DNA from: Candidatus Binatus sp.
GTDB taxonomy: Bacteria > Desulfobacterota > Binatia > Binatales > Binataceae
NCBI RefSeq assembly: GCF_030646925.1
Contig: NZ_JAUSKL010000047.1
Location: 1-55,942 of the forward strand
Direction of reading: 5' to 3'
Length of the DNA: 55,942 nt
Shown: one piece after another, positions 44,245 to 54,124 of the stretch
How the letters are laid out: every line of letters starts with the position of its first letter
Position numbering within the stretch: position 1 is the stretch's first letter
Translations under genes and position numbers: made by a program
Notes under the pieces: model-generated
Told to the model about the DNA's origin: nothing
The model's input: only the letters and a program-made list of their open reading frames with translations
The model's database searches: none

Positions 44245-45054
44245 ATGGCGACCAGCGGATACAAGTTTCGGGAGAAATACGGGGAATGGGCGCTGGTGAC
44301 CGGCGCTTCGGCGGGAATTGGGCTCGAATTTGCGCGCGGGCTGGCGCGCGAGGGCATGTCGATCGTGCTGACGGCGCGGCGCGAGGATCGCCTCAACAGC
44401 CTCGCCGACGAATTGAAGCGGCAGTACCGAATCGAGACGCGCGTCGTCGCCGCCGACCTGGCCGAGCCCGACGGCGCCGACCGCCTGGCCGACGCGGTCG
44501 CGGACCTGCCGATCGCATTTCTCGTGAACAACGCGGGCTTCGGTTACGCGGGCCGGTTCGACAAGCTCGCGACCGAGCGGCTGCGCGCGATGGTGATCGT
44601 CAATTGCCTCGCGCCGGTGGTGCTGACCAGCCGGATTCTGCCCACGATGGTGCAGCGGGGGCGCGGCGCGGTGGTGATAGTCGGCAGCGTCGCGGGACGC
44701 CAGCCGCTGCCGCTGCACGCGGTCTATAGTGCAACCAAGGGCTTCGACCTGCTGCTCGGCGAAGCGCTATGGGGCGAACTGCGCGGCACCGGTATCGACG
44801 CGATCGTGATCGAGCCGGGGCCGACGAAGACCGAGTTTCAATCGGTGGCGGGCGAGAACGTCGGGCCCGATCACGGGGAGCCGGCGGAGAATGTCGTGCG
44901 CGTCACGTTCGACGCATTGGGCAAGCAGCCGAGCGTGATCTCGGGATGGTTCAACTGGGTGCGCGCGAATGCTACGCGCCTCGCGCCGCGCTCGACGGTC
45001 GCAATCCTCGCGAAGAAGGTGATCGAAGGCCAAACCCCCGTCGAGCTAAGGTAG
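44245..45054 (+). CDS. Short-chain dehydrogenase/reductase
   Basis: A 269-residue classical SDR: cofactor loop TGASAGIGLEFARGLARE, then ARREDRL (the Arg pair suggests NADP), NNAGFGYAGRF, and the catalytic YSATKGF with Ser upstream (VGSVAGRQPLP). It reduces or oxidises a hydroxyl or keto group of an unknown substrate. An ATG with GGAGG upstream. The restriction-modification pair starts 125 bp downstream. Confidence 0.88.
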   Translation: MATSGYKFREKYGEWALVTGASAGIGLEFARGLAREGMSIVLTARREDRLNSLADELKRQYRIETRVVAADLAEPDGADRLADAVADLPIAFLVNNAGFGYAGRFDKLATERLRAMVIVNCLAPVVLTSRILPTMVQRGRGAVVIVGSVAGRQPLPLHAVYSATKGFDLLLGEALWGELRGTGIDAIVIEPGPTKTEFQSVAGENVGPDHGEPAENVVRVTFDALGKQPSVISGWFNWVRANATRLAPRSTVAILAKKVIEGQTPVELR

Positions 45055-45179
45055 GGACGCTGGCTGGTGCCTCATTTGAGCACTCTCGTCGATCTTCTTG
45101 CTAGAGCTAGAGAAAAAGATGTAGTCAGCGCTATGCGAGTGCTTTAGGCACATACTAAACTCCAAGGTCGAGACCCAGC

Positions 45180-46160
45180 GTGCCGACTGCCGATCGCAAC
45201 CCAGGTGTAAACAGGACAAAGCCAGATCGCTGGAAGGCCGATATTCTTCGTTCGGTCGATATGTACAATGATTGGTTTATAAAGTTCGCTCCCTCCGCGT
45301 ACCGCAAAACACGAATCAAGACAACCGAGGACGTTGAATCGACGCTGGCGAAAACGGCAAACCTGACGGATGTCAGCCCGGCCGTGCTAAGGCGGGAACC
45401 TGGTGTGCTCCCGACATTGCGTATGGCGACCTGCCCGCCACTAGCGGTCGACCGGTTGATCGGCCTCGCAGGGATTTCACGAAACTTGGTCGGCTGTATG
45501 GAGAGAGGCACGATTCCGCAACGCATGAACGCCACGTTGCTTGAGAGAGATCTCGATCGGATTGGCAGCATTATTGAACGAATGGCCGATCCGGACATTT
45601 TTGTGTGGCTTGGCCGACGTGGTGCCGCAAGCGAACCTGAGATACATCGTGCGGCGACCATCGTCGCTGATCGCCTGTGCGGAGCCGTCGCCAATCCGAT
45701 CATCCGCAATGCGCAAGAGAAACGTCAGCTTGCGGCGATTGGCGCGTGGCTACAGATGCGCGGCTACCGGGCTTTACCTCCAAAGATTATGTTTGACGCG
45801 ATGCCGCCTGGGACATTCGGCTTCCGCCTGAACGTACCTGTGAAGCGGCAAGGCCCCGAGGGAACGAAAACGATCAACATCCCGGTCGACACCGTCGTCA
45901 TGCCGAAGAGGGGCAAGGCCGGTGACCTGCCGCTTCTAATCGAGGCTAAATCGGCGGGCGACTTCACTAACGTGAACAAGCGGCGCAAGGAAGAGGCGGC
46001 CAAAATGACTCAACTGCGAGTCACCTACGGTGCGAAGGTTCGCTTCATCCTGTTCCTGTGTGGATATTTCGATAGCGGTTATCTTGGATACGAGGCGGCA
46101 GAAGGCATTGATTGGGTGTGGGAACATCGGATCGATGAGCTCGCAGAGTTCGGGTTGTAA
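45180..46160 (+). CDS. XamI-type restriction endonuclease
   Basis: A 326-residue protein that I recognise as the RE_XamI family: DRWKADILRSVDMYNDWFIK near the N-terminus and a PD-(D/E)XK-like core late in the chain (VDTVVMPKRGK...LLIEAKSAGDFTNVNKRRKE, with E-x-K as the catalytic pair). XamI cuts GTCGAC (known for the enzyme; not proven for this homologue). The gene itself contains two GTCGAC sites (45447, 45885). It starts at GTG and is followed after 2 bp by the methyltransferase. This pair is probably horizontally acquired. Confidence 0.8.
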   Translation: MPTADRNPGVNRTKPDRWKADILRSVDMYNDWFIKFAPSAYRKTRIKTTEDVESTLAKTANLTDVSPAVLRREPGVLPTLRMATCPPLAVDRLIGLAGISRNLVGCMERGTIPQRMNATLLERDLDRIGSIIERMADPDIFVWLGRRGAASEPEIHRAATIVADRLCGAVANPIIRNAQEKRQLAAIGAWLQMRGYRALPPKIMFDAMPPGTFGFRLNVPVKRQGPEGTKTINIPVDTVVMPKRGKAGDLPLLIEAKSAGDFTNVNKRRKEEAAKMTQLRVTYGAKVRFILFLCGYFDSGYLGYEAAEGIDWVWEHRIDELAEFGL

Positions 46161-46162
46161 GA

Positions 46163-47743
46163 ATGGACGCTCTGACTGCAATCGAAGCACGCCGAGTCGC
46201 CCTCCAACACGATCTCGACGGCCGCAAAACGCAGAAGGAACGCAACCGCCTCGGCCAGTTCGCGACGCCGACGACACTTGCTTCTGATGTTCTGACACAC
46301 GCGCGCACGTTACTGCCGGAAGATGCGAACGTGAGGTTCCTAGATCCCGCATTTGGCACGGGATCCTTTTACGCGGCGCTCACGCGCTACTTCCCGGCCG
46401 AACGGCTCCAGAAGGCAACCGGAATCGAGATTGATCCGCACTACGGTATTGCGGCGCAAGAGCTATGGCGCAATCACGCCCTCGAGATCGAGATCGGCGA
46501 TTTCACCGCCATGAAGCCGCCCGCGCCGCGGGAACGCTTCAACCTCGTGGTATGCAACCCCCCTTACGTTCGGCATCACCACATGGGAGCGAGTGAAAAG
46601 GGCCGCCTGCAAGCCGCTACGACAGCCGCGTGCGGCGTGCGCATGGGAGGCCTGGCTGGTCTGTATTGCTATTTTCTGGGCCTCGCGCATGCGTGGTTGG
46701 CAGACGACGGAATTGCAGGATGGCTGGTGCCCAGCGAGTTCATGGACGTTAACTATGGCGGTCCGGTGAAACGCTATCTCCTGCATGAAGTCGAGTTGTT
46801 GCGGATTCACCGATTCGATCCAAACGAGTTGCAATTTGGGGATGCGCTTGTATCTTCGGCGGTGGTGTGGTTTCGCAAGCGGCGGCCGCAGGCACGGCAC
46901 GACGTGGAATTTAGTTACGGGGGGACGCTCTCGCATCCGATCCACTCCCGGCTTGTGTCAGTCACGGCGCTACAAAATCTGCGGAAATGGACGGGCTTAG
47001 CGGCGGGGGGACTGAAGGAGACAACCGAAGGGCTTCGGCTCACCGATTTCTTCTCGATCAAGCGCGGCCTCGCCACGGGGAACAATCGGTTTTTTATTTT
47101 GTCGCGAGCCGAGATCGAGTCGCGCAATCTACCTCGTGAATTTTTCAAGCCGATTTTACCGGGACCGCGCTATCTTCCCGCAGACGTGATCGAGGCAGAG
47201 GCAGACGGGACACCCAAGGTTGAACGGCAACAATTCATCCTCGATTGTCGGCTGCCGGAAGATCAGGTCCGTGCGCGCTTTCCGAGCCTCTGGGCCTATC
47301 TGAAAACAGGCAAGCCAAAAGTGTCCGACACCTATTTGTGCAGCCGTCGAAGTCCCTGGTATTCGCAGGAAAACCGGCCGCCTGCGCCGTTCGTTTGCAC
47401 GTACATGGGCCGCGGCATCGCCAAGCGGGAGAAACCTTTTCGATTCATCCTCAACCGTTCACAGGCGACGGCGGCAAATGTCTATCTGATGCTGTATCCG
47501 ATTCCGGCGCTGGCAAAAGCGATCGAGCGCGTCCCGGAGCTGGCGCGGCGGGTATGGGAGTTCCTAGATTCAATCCCGCCCGAAGTCCTTCTAGGTGAAG
47601 GTCGGGTCTATGGAGGCGGACTCTACAAGATGGAACCGAAAGAGCTCGCTAACGTACCGGCGGACGCTATATCTGCGCTCTTGCCTGCGAGCGACCTGCG
47701 ACCTGCAAAGCAACGTGAGATGTTCCCGGAACGGGCCGCGTAA
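46163..47743 (+). CDS. Adenine-specific DNA methyltransferase of the XamI-type system
   Basis: A 526-residue gamma-class N6-adenine methyltransferase. After the LGQFATPTTLASDVLTHA head come the SAM site FLDPAFGTGSFYAAL and the catalytic NPPYVRHHHMGASEK. The large C-terminal target-recognition part (FFSIKRGLATGNNRFFILSR and so on) resembles Eco57I/SalI-type enzymes. It should protect the host at the cognate site of the adjacent endonuclease. Its length is normal and the frame is intact, so the system looks functional. Confidence 0.88.
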   Translation: MDALTAIEARRVALQHDLDGRKTQKERNRLGQFATPTTLASDVLTHARTLLPEDANVRFLDPAFGTGSFYAALTRYFPAERLQKATGIEIDPHYGIAAQELWRNHALEIEIGDFTAMKPPAPRERFNLVVCNPPYVRHHHMGASEKGRLQAATTAACGVRMGGLAGLYCYFLGLAHAWLADDGIAGWLVPSEFMDVNYGGPVKRYLLHEVELLRIHRFDPNELQFGDALVSSAVVWFRKRRPQARHDVEFSYGGTLSHPIHSRLVSVTALQNLRKWTGLAAGGLKETTEGLRLTDFFSIKRGLATGNNRFFILSRAEIESRNLPREFFKPILPGPRYLPADVIEAEADGTPKVERQQFILDCRLPEDQVRARFPSLWAYLKTGKPKVSDTYLCSRRSPWYSQENRPPAPFVCTYMGRGIAKREKPFRFILNRSQATAANVYLMLYPIPALAKAIERVPELARRVWEFLDSIPPEVLLGEGRVYGGGLYKMEPKELANVPADAISALLPASDLRPAKQREMFPERAA

Positions 47744-47788
47744 ACCGGAGAGACTCGAACTGACATTCGATTAGTTTTTCGACACTCC

Positions 47789-48790
47789 TCATGGGATGGC
47801 GGCGAGGTCGTAGGCGGGGGGGAGTTTGTCGGCGACGATGGCGAGCGTGGCGCCATCGGGGGAGGCGCGCATCACCTGGCCGTCACTGCTGACGGCGAAG
47901 AAGCCGCCCTGCTCCGGATCGGGTTTGAATCGCATCACCATCCCGCGCCCAAACCCATGGTCGAGCGGCAAAGGCTCGAAGCTGTCGCCGCGATCGTCGC
48001 TGCGGAACATGATCGCATCGGCGCCCGACGGTCGCGTGGACCAGGTCGGCGGAGGACCCGCGGCAGCCGCGGTGAAAATGGTTTCGTTGTCGGCGCGATG
48101 CACCAGTAGCGGGATGGTGTAGCTGCGATTCATCCCGTGCATCACGCGCTCCCAGGATTTGCCCGCGTTCACCGATCGATAGAATCCACCGCCAGTGGTG
48201 GCATAGAGGCGGCGCGAGTCGCGGGGATCGACGGCCACCGTGTGAACGTCCCAGTAAAGGCCTTCGTTGAGAACCTCGAACGTGGCGCCGCCGTCGCGCG
48301 ATCGAAAAACGCCGCCCTCCTCGACGCCGATGTACATCGTGGCGGGCTCGCGCGGATCGAAAGCGATCGAACGCACGTGCGGAATGTGCGGCGGCGGCGG
48401 AAACGTCCAGCGGTCGCGCCCCGGAATTTTGAGGAAGCCGTCGCATTCCTTGAACATCCGGCCGCGGTCGTCGCTGCGGAAGAGACGCGCGTGAGAGGTG
48501 CCGATGAAGAGGCGATCCTTGACTGCCGGCGACGCGGCCAGCGCCCAGACTTCTTCTTCGCGCGCGAGGGTCGGCGTGATATCGCCCCAGGTGCGCCCGC
48601 CGTCAGCCGAGCGCGCGAGCGTGCCGCGGCCGCGGATGTGCGAGGTCGAGCCGGCGTAGATTAGATTGGGGTCGGCGCTGTCCTGCGCCATGCACCAGAC
48701 TGCCGACGGGTCGGCGAGCACCATCAGTGGGGTGCCGCGCGCAGCATCCAGAATCACGATGCCCTTGGAAGTGCCGATGCATAATCGCAT
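47789..48790 (-). CDS. BNR/sortilin-like beta-propeller protein
   Basis: A 333-residue protein without signal peptide. Repeated BNR boxes of the form RSxDGGxTW are evident (ARSADGGRTWGD, FRSDDRGRMFKE, FRSRDGGATFEV, YRSVNAGKSWER, FRSDDRGDSFEP), about 55 residues apart. They predict a beta-propeller like the exo-alpha-sialidase/photosystem II stability-factor group. The start is ATG 48790 (MRLCIGTSKGI); the open frame that continues far upstream is antisense read-through. Binding partner and function are unknown. Confidence 0.8.
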   Translation of the reverse strand: MRLCIGTSKGIVILDAARGTPLMVLADPSAVWCMAQDSADPNLIYAGSTSHIRGRGTLARSADGGRTWGDITPTLAREEEVWALAASPAVKDRLFIGTSHARLFRSDDRGRMFKECDGFLKIPGRDRWTFPPPPHIPHVRSIAFDPREPATMYIGVEEGGVFRSRDGGATFEVLNEGLYWDVHTVAVDPRDSRRLYATTGGGFYRSVNAGKSWERVMHGMNRSYTIPLLVHRADNETIFTAAAAGPPPTWSTRPSGADAIMFRSDDRGDSFEPLPLDHGFGRGMVMRFKPDPEQGGFFAVSSDGQVMRASPDGATLAIVADKLPPAYDLAAIP

Positions 48791-48936
48791 CCCACTCGAC
48801 CTCCCCGCCGCCCGCTGGTCGAATCCAGCCGGGTGTTGATCGCTCGCCCCGCAAAAGATTCGGCGCGAGCGTTTTCGTCGAGCCGAGTGTAGCGAATGAA
48901 CTGGTCGAGGAACAACGACGCGATGCGTGAATTCCG

Positions 48937-49857
48937 TTACGTGAGGTGGGCGCCGGCGCTGATCTCGCCTGATGCGGCGAGATCGGCGGGCGCAACTTTT
49001 TTCGGACTTGGATCGATTCGCGCGCGCTTCGCGACGATCGATCCGCCGCTTAGGGCAATTTTCATTCCGGCGGAATCGATCGCAACGATCGTTCCAGGCG
49101 CGGCGGTTTCGGTCGTCGTCGAAAGCGCGACGTCGTAGAGGCGGAGTCGCTTCTCGCCGAGGCTCGCGTAAGCGCCCGGTTGCGGATCGCATCCGCGGAT
49201 CAGGTTGAACACGGCGCGCGCCGGCTTCGAGAAATCGATCTTCGCGTGCTCGTCGCGGCACGGCGCTTCGTAGGTCGCCTTGCTTTCGTCCTGGACGATC
49301 GCGGGCGGATTGCCGGCCTTGATCAAATCGACCGCTTCGATCATCGCGTCGATACCCATCGGAAAGAGCGTGTTGAAATAAATCGATCCGACCGTGTCGC
49401 TGTCGGCGATTGGGACGCGCTTTTGAACGAGGATCGGGCCGGTGTCGATACCCTGATCGGGCCAGAACCAGGTAACGCCGGTCTCCGCGTCGCCCTCGAT
49501 AATCGCCCAGTTGATTCCGCTGGCGCCGCGACGGCGCGGCAGCAACGACGGATGGAAGCAGATCGATTTGTAGCGCGGCGTGTAGAGGATGCGCTCCGGG
49601 ACGATCAGGGTGACGAAGGCGAGAATCGCGAGGTCGGCGTCGAGGGTTTTGAAATGCTCGTAGGCCTCTTCCTTCTTGAAGGACTTGGGCTGGCTGAGCG
49701 GCAGGCCGAGTTCGCGCGCTTTGGCCGCGAGCGGATCGGGCTTGCCGGCGGCGGGATCGGGCGGCGCGAAGACGTGGACGATCTCGTCGCCATGCTTTAA
49801 GAGCGCCTCGAGTGCTTTTTCGGCGAATGCGGCCTGTCCGAGCAATGCAATGCGCAC
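48937..49857 (-). CDS. Formyltransferase family protein (10-formyl-THF hydrolase-domain type)
   Basis: A 306-residue protein of the Fmt/PurN superfamily. The catalytic run is CFHPSLLPRRRGASGINWAI, then VTWFWPDQGIDTGPILVQKR, with the active-site Asn-His-Asp arrangement only partly seen (HPSLLP, DxGxDTG). The wording is closest to the N-terminal domain of 10-formyltetrahydrofolate dehydrogenase (ALDH1L1) rather than Met-tRNA formyltransferase. A C-terminal OB-like domain (RLYDVAL...PGTIVAI) follows. It probably handles a formyl-folate substrate. Confidence 0.8.
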   Translation of the reverse strand: MRIALLGQAAFAEKALEALLKHGDEIVHVFAPPDPAAGKPDPLAAKARELGLPLSQPKSFKKEEAYEHFKTLDADLAILAFVTLIVPERILYTPRYKSICFHPSLLPRRRGASGINWAIIEGDAETGVTWFWPDQGIDTGPILVQKRVPIADSDTVGSIYFNTLFPMGIDAMIEAVDLIKAGNPPAIVQDESKATYEAPCRDEHAKIDFSKPARAVFNLIRGCDPQPGAYASLGEKRLRLYDVALSTTTETAAPGTIVAIDSAGMKIALSGGSIVAKRARIDPSPKKVAPADLAASGEISAGAHLT

Positions 49858-49972
49858 AGCGATGATGCCTCCCGCGTTTCGATCGGCACGCTACCAAATC
49901 GAAAACAGAGTTGCACACCGAAACGAAGCGGCGCGGCGAACGGCTATTCGCGCGATGCGCAGTTGTAGCGAT

Positions 49973-50407
49973 TCATCGAGTGGCGCGCCACGGCGCGGGG
50001 AACTGCCCGGTATCGAGAAAGCGCACGTAGTCAGCGAGGATCTCGGCGTGATCGAAAGCGAGCGGCGACGGCGGACGGCGCGGATCGATCAGCACGACGC
50101 TTTTCGCGTCGTCGGCGGCGATTGGCGATCCGCTCGCGCGGGCGACATAGACGACCGTGATCGTTTGCCCGCGCGGATCGCGCTCAGGCCGCGAATAGAT
50201 TCCGAGCAAGGCGCGGATATCGACCTCGAGCGAAATTTCCTCGCGCGCCTCCCGGATCGCCGCCTGTTCGACGGTCTCGCCGAAGTCAACGAAGCCGCCC
50301 GGGATGGCCCATCCATGCGGAAAATTCTTGCGCTCGATAAGAACGATACGGTCGCCGATTTCGGCGATCACGTCGGCGGCGATCGGTGGGCATTCAGGAC
50401 GTGGCAT
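49973..50407 (-). CDS. Nudix hydrolase
   Basis: A 144-residue protein with a full Nudix box: GGFVDFGETVEQAAIREA, then REEISLEV (Gx5Ex7REUxEExGU; the last G is replaced by S). It hydrolyses a nucleoside-diphosphate-linked or related pyrophosphate. The fold ends in a short helical tail. It lies close to the formyltransferase, but the 115-bp gap does not argue for coupling. Confidence 0.88.
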   Translation of the reverse strand: MPRPECPPIAADVIAEIGDRIVLIERKNFPHGWAIPGGFVDFGETVEQAAIREAREEISLEVDIRALLGIYSRPERDPRGQTITVVYVARASGSPIAADDAKSVVLIDPRRPPSPLAFDHAEILADYVRFLDTGQFPAPWRATR

Positions 50408-50536
50408 ACGACGATGCTATCATCGGCGGCGCAATCACGCATCGCGCGCCCCGTCCGCGCAGCGACTGAGTGAGATTGACATCGGATGTAGCGCACCACA
50501 AAGTTCCAGTTAGTCTCATCCGCGTCCAGAGTGATT

Positions 50537-51559
50537 ATGCAGGTAGCTCGGCTCTACGATTTCGGTGATATCCGCGTCGAGGAAAGTGTCCGGCCCGAGG
50601 TCGGCCCCGACGATATTCTGGTGCGCGCGCGCGCCTGCGGCATCTGCTCGGGCGACATCATGCCGTGGTACATCAAGCGCAAGGCGCCGCTGGTGCTCGG
50701 GCATGAGCCGGTCGGCGTAGTCGAGGAGGCGGGCGCGTTGGTGCGCGATTTCAGACGCGGGGAGCGCGTGTTCGTGCATCATCATGCGCCGTGCTTTCAA
50801 TGCAGCGCGTGCCGGCGCGGCGAATACGTGCAATGTCCGACCTGGCGCGCGACGAATATCCGTCCGGGCGGGATGGCTGAATATTTTCTGGTCAGCGCGG
50901 ACAATCAGCGCGATACGCTCCGGCTGCCGGACTCGGTTTCCGACGCGGATGGAGTGCTGATCGAGCCGGCGGCGTGCGTGGTCAAGTCGCTCAAGCGATC
51001 GAGCCTCAAGAACGGCGAGACGATTTTGGTGATCGGCCTCGGCATCATGGGCATGATGCACGTGAAACTCGCGCGGCACATGGGCGCCGGGATGATCATC
51101 GGCGCCGACCTGTTTCATACGCGAGCGAATCGCGCGGTGGAACTCGGCGCGGACCGCGGAATCGTGGTTGCGGGCGATAATCTGATCGAGCAGGTGCGGG
51201 AAATCACCAAGGGCGCGATGGCCGACGTGGTGATCGTCGGGCCGGGGACGTCGAAGGCGATCGCCACCGGAATCGCCGCGGCGGGCAAAGGCGCGACGGT
51301 CGTGCAGTTCACGGCGACACCGCCGGACGACGAGTTGGTCGTCAGGCCACACGATCTCTATTTCAATGAAACGCGGCTGATACCGAGCTATTCGTGCGGA
51401 CCTGATGAAACGCGCGAGGCGATGTCACTGGTCGAGCGCGGAGTGATCAACGCGGGTGAGCTGGTGACGCATCGATTTCCGCTGGAGCGGATTACCGAGG
51501 CGTTCGAGACGGCGCAGAAGCCGGAGTCGCTGAAGGTGATCGTTACGTTCGCGAGCTGA
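50537..51559 (+). CDS. Zinc-dependent alcohol dehydrogenase (MDR family)
   Basis: A 340-residue medium-chain dehydrogenase. The catalytic zinc ligands are in ARACGICSGDIMPW and LGHEPVGVVEEAG. The structural zinc lobe (CFQCSACRRGEYVQC) has four Cys. The Rossmann motif is VIGLGIMGMMHVKLARHMG with Asp after the second strand (IIGADLF), favouring NAD. It belongs near sorbitol/threonine dehydrogenase-type enzymes; the substrate is unknown. It starts at ATG 50537 (a GTG two codons upstream is possible). Confidence 0.88.
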   Translation: MQVARLYDFGDIRVEESVRPEVGPDDILVRARACGICSGDIMPWYIKRKAPLVLGHEPVGVVEEAGALVRDFRRGERVFVHHHAPCFQCSACRRGEYVQCPTWRATNIRPGGMAEYFLVSADNQRDTLRLPDSVSDADGVLIEPAACVVKSLKRSSLKNGETILVIGLGIMGMMHVKLARHMGAGMIIGADLFHTRANRAVELGADRGIVVAGDNLIEQVREITKGAMADVVIVGPGTSKAIATGIAAAGKGATVVQFTATPPDDELVVRPHDLYFNETRLIPSYSCGPDETREAMSLVERGVINAGELVTHRFPLERITEAFETAQKPESLKVIVTFAS

Positions 51560-51641
51560 AATCGATCGCGAGCGCGGATATCTCATCTGGAAACTTGAAA
51601 GGCCGGACCGGTTCGGTCCAGCCGCGAAGATCGGGTCAAGG

Positions 51642-51677
51642 CGAGGGCGGTCGCGCGATGCAACCGCCCTCGATTTT
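51642..51677 (+). terminator. Terminator after the zinc alcohol dehydrogenase
   Basis: CGAGGGCGGT (51642-51651) pairs with ACCGCCCTCG (51663-51672) over an 11-nt loop, followed by ATTTT. It lies between convergent genes. Confidence 0.75.
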
Positions 51678-51692
51678 CAAACCGAAGCTAAC

Positions 51693-52169
51693 TTACGGGG
51701 TAGCAGGAGCCGGAGCGGGCTCTGGAGCCGTCGCACCACCTGCCGCTGCGCCAGCCTCGGAACCAGCCGCTGCGCCTGCTGCCGCACCTGCCTCGGAACC
51801 AGCCGCTGCACCCGCTGCCGCGCCTGATTCTTCAGCCGCCTTGTGACGACGACGGCGTGCCGCGCGATGACGTGGCGCTGACGACATGGTCTTCGACGCG
51901 ATCGCTTCGGCGCGGTCCGCAGCCGCTTTCGCATCGCTGGCTGCCTGCTCTACGCGGCTTGCAGCAGCCTGTGCGGACGCCGCTGCCTGCTGCGCCTTCT
52001 GGCTGGCGGCTTCAGCGCGCGACGCGGCCTGATCGGCACGGTTCGCGGCGTTGATCGCACGCTGTGCAGGGTCCGGCTCGTTCGACGCGCATCCCGCGAG
52101 CAACGAAAGGGCTAACACAGCCCCGGCGAGTCCAACCAGTTTTGAAGATTTTCTCAGTAACCCTTCCAT
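51693..52169 (-). CDS. Alanine-zipper lipoprotein with repeat tail
   Basis: A 158-residue Lpp-like lipoprotein. The signal peptide ends in LLAGC (lipobox), then NEPDPAQRAINAANRADQAA opens an Ala-rich heptad coiled coil of about 70 residues, like the Lpp trimer. A basic patch (RHRAARRRRHKAA) is followed by a tail with two copies of GSEAGAAAGAAA-like repeats and a Pro/Ala end. It likely sits in the outer membrane, perhaps touching peptidoglycan through the basic patch. GGAGGAAGAG precedes the ATG at 52169. Confidence 0.75.
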   Translation of the reverse strand: MEGLLRKSSKLVGLAGAVLALSLLAGCASNEPDPAQRAINAANRADQAASRAEAASQKAQQAAASAQAAASRVEQAASDAKAAADRAEAIASKTMSSAPRHRAARRRRHKAAEESGAAAGAAAGSEAGAAAGAAAGSEAGAAAGGATAPEPAPAPATP

Positions 52170-52381
52170 TCTCTTCCTCCTAGAAATCGCGGGGGCCGAG
52201 GTATTCGCCACACCCGCATTACGACCCTAACTTTGTCTCATAAATTCGGAGCGCCATGCAAGACATTGTTCCGTGAACAGGATGCAACTAATGCCGTTGA
52301 AAACAGGATTATTCACAGGAAACAGTGCCTTAACCTCTTTCGATCGAACTGTATCTCGACTGATGCTGCCCGCACGAGCGG

Positions 52382-54085
52382 TTAGAAATCGTCGCCATAA
52401 TCGCCCATCCCGCCGCCCATACCACCCATGCCGCCCATTCCGCCCATACCACCCATGCCTCCCATTCCACCCATGCCGCCGCCGGGCATCGCAGGCGCCC
52501 CGGATGCTTTCTTCGGGGCTTCGACCACCGCGGCCTCAGTCGTGAGCATCAGGGCGGCGGCGCTGGCCGCATTTTCGAGCGCCGAGCGCACGACCTTCGC
52601 CGGATCGATCACGCCGGCCTTGACCAGGTCCTCATAGATCTCGCTCGCGGCGTTGAAGCCGAAATTATCTTTGCCCTCGAGCACGGCGTTGAGCACGATA
52701 TGCGGCTCGAAGCCGGCGTTGCGTGCGATCTGCTTGAGCGGCTCGGATATCGCGGCGGCGACGATATCCGCGCCGGCCTTCTGGTTCTCGTTGAGGCGAA
52801 GCGATTTGACCGCCGCGATCGCGCGCACCAGCGCGACGCCTCCGCCAGCGACAATGCCTTCTTCGACGGCGGCCCGCAGTGCATGCACGGCGTCATCGAC
52901 GCGCGCCTTTTTTTCCTTGAGTTCGACCTCGGTCGCTGCGCCGACTTTGATCACCGCAACTCCGCCGGTGAGTTTCGCGAGGCGCTCCTGGAGCTTTTCG
53001 CGATCGTAGTCGGAAGTGGTGTCCTCGATCTGGCGGCGAATCAATTCGATTCGTCCCGAGATCTCAGCCTTCTTGCCGGCGCCGCCGATGATCGTGGTGT
53101 TGTCCTTGTCGATCAGGACGCGCTTGCATTTGCCGAGCACGTCGAGCTTGATGTTTTCGATTTTGGTACCGAGTTCTTCCGCGATTACAGTGCCGCCGGT
53201 CAGGATCGCGATATCCTGCAGCATCTCCTTGCGCCGGTCGCCAAAGCCCGGGGCCTTCACCGCGGCGACCTTCAGCGTGCCGCGCAGCTTGTTCACGACC
53301 AACGCGGCCAGCGCGTCGCTCTCCACGTCTTCGGAGATCACCAGCAATTGGCGGCCGGTCTGCACGACGCTTTCGAGCAGCGGCAGGATCTCGCGCAGGT
53401 TGGAAATTTTCTTTTCGTGGAGAAGAATCAGCGGCTCTTCGAGCTCAGCCGTAAGGCGCTCCGCGTTGGTGACAAAGTAGGGCGACAGGTAGCCGCGATC
53501 GAAGCGCATCCCCTCGACGTGATCGAGCACGGTGTCGAGTCCGCGCGCTTCCTCGACCGTGATGACGCCTTCCTTGCCGACCTTGTCCATCGCGTCGGCG
53601 ACGATCTTGCCGATCTCGCGATCGCCGTTGGCGGAGACGGTGGCAACCTGCAGCATCCGCTCGTGATCCTTGACTGGCCGCGACATTTCCTTGATCTCCG
53701 CGACAACCTTGAGCACGGCCGCTTCGATTCCGCGCCGCAGTTCCATCGGCGGGAACCCTGCCGCGAGCAGCTTGATTCCTTCGCGCACGATCGCGCCCGC
53801 GAGCACCGTCGCGGTGGTAGTGCCGTCGCCGGCGACCTCCGAAGTTTTCTGCGCGACTTCGCGAATCAGCTTGGCGCCCATGTTCTCGAAGCGATTCTCG
53901 AATTCGATTTCCTTGACCACCGTGACGCCGTCTTTGGTGATGAGCGGAGCGCCGAAACTGCGCTGGATCATCACGTTGCGGCCCTTTGGACCAAGCGTTA
54001 CGCGCGCCGCGTCGGCCACCATGTTGGCGCCGGCGACAATCCCGATCCGCGCTCTTTCGTGCAGCTCAACCGTTTTGGCTGGCAT
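52382..54085 (-). CDS. groEL: 60-kDa chaperonin GroEL
   Basis: A 567-residue chaperonin. It refolds proteins in an ATP-driven double ring. Visible landmarks: [38 protein letters not shown] (catalytic Asp), [20 protein letters not shown] and [20 protein letters not shown] (family signature). The tail is an extended run of seven GGM repeats followed by MGDYGDDF, longer than usual. groES is not adjacent and no CIRCE element precedes the gene, so this may be an extra copy. No other frame problem is seen. Confidence 0.96.
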   Translation of the reverse strand: MPAKTVELHERARIGIVAGANMVADAARVTLGPKGRNVMIQRSFGAPLITKDGVTVVKEIEFENRFENMGAKLIREVAQKTSEVAGDGTTTATVLAGAIVREGIKLLAAGFPPMELRRGIEAAVLKVVAEIKEMSRPVKDHERMLQVATVSANGDREIGKIVADAMDKVGKEGVITVEEARGLDTVLDHVEGMRFDRGYLSPYFVTNAERLTAELEEPLILLHEKKISNLREILPLLESVVQTGRQLLVISEDVESDALAALVVNKLRGTLKVAAVKAPGFGDRRKEMLQDIAILTGGTVIAEELGTKIENIKLDVLGKCKRVLIDKDNTTIIGGAGKKAEISGRIELIRRQIEDTTSDYDREKLQERLAKLTGGVAVIKVGAATEVELKEKKARVDDAVHALRAAVEEGIVAGGGVALVRAIAAVKSLRLNENQKAGADIVAAAISEPLKQIARNAGFEPHIVLNAVLEGKDNFGFNAASEIYEDLVKAGVIDPAKVVRSALENAASAAALMLTTEAAVVEAPKKASGAPAMPGGGMGGMGGMGGMGGMGGMGGMGGGMGDYGDDF

Positions 54086-54124
54086 CTTTTATAAATCTCC
54101 GTGTTGCGGTTTTCGATCGTTGAG

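Noticed and set aside
48791-49918. Read-through of the BNR protein frame up to 49918
   Set aside because: The upstream part overlaps the formyltransferase in another frame and is Arg-rich; the BNR repeats start after ATG 48790.
52700-54094. Plus-strand 464-residue ORF over groEL
   Set aside because: Antisense of the chaperonin; composition is unnatural for a protein.
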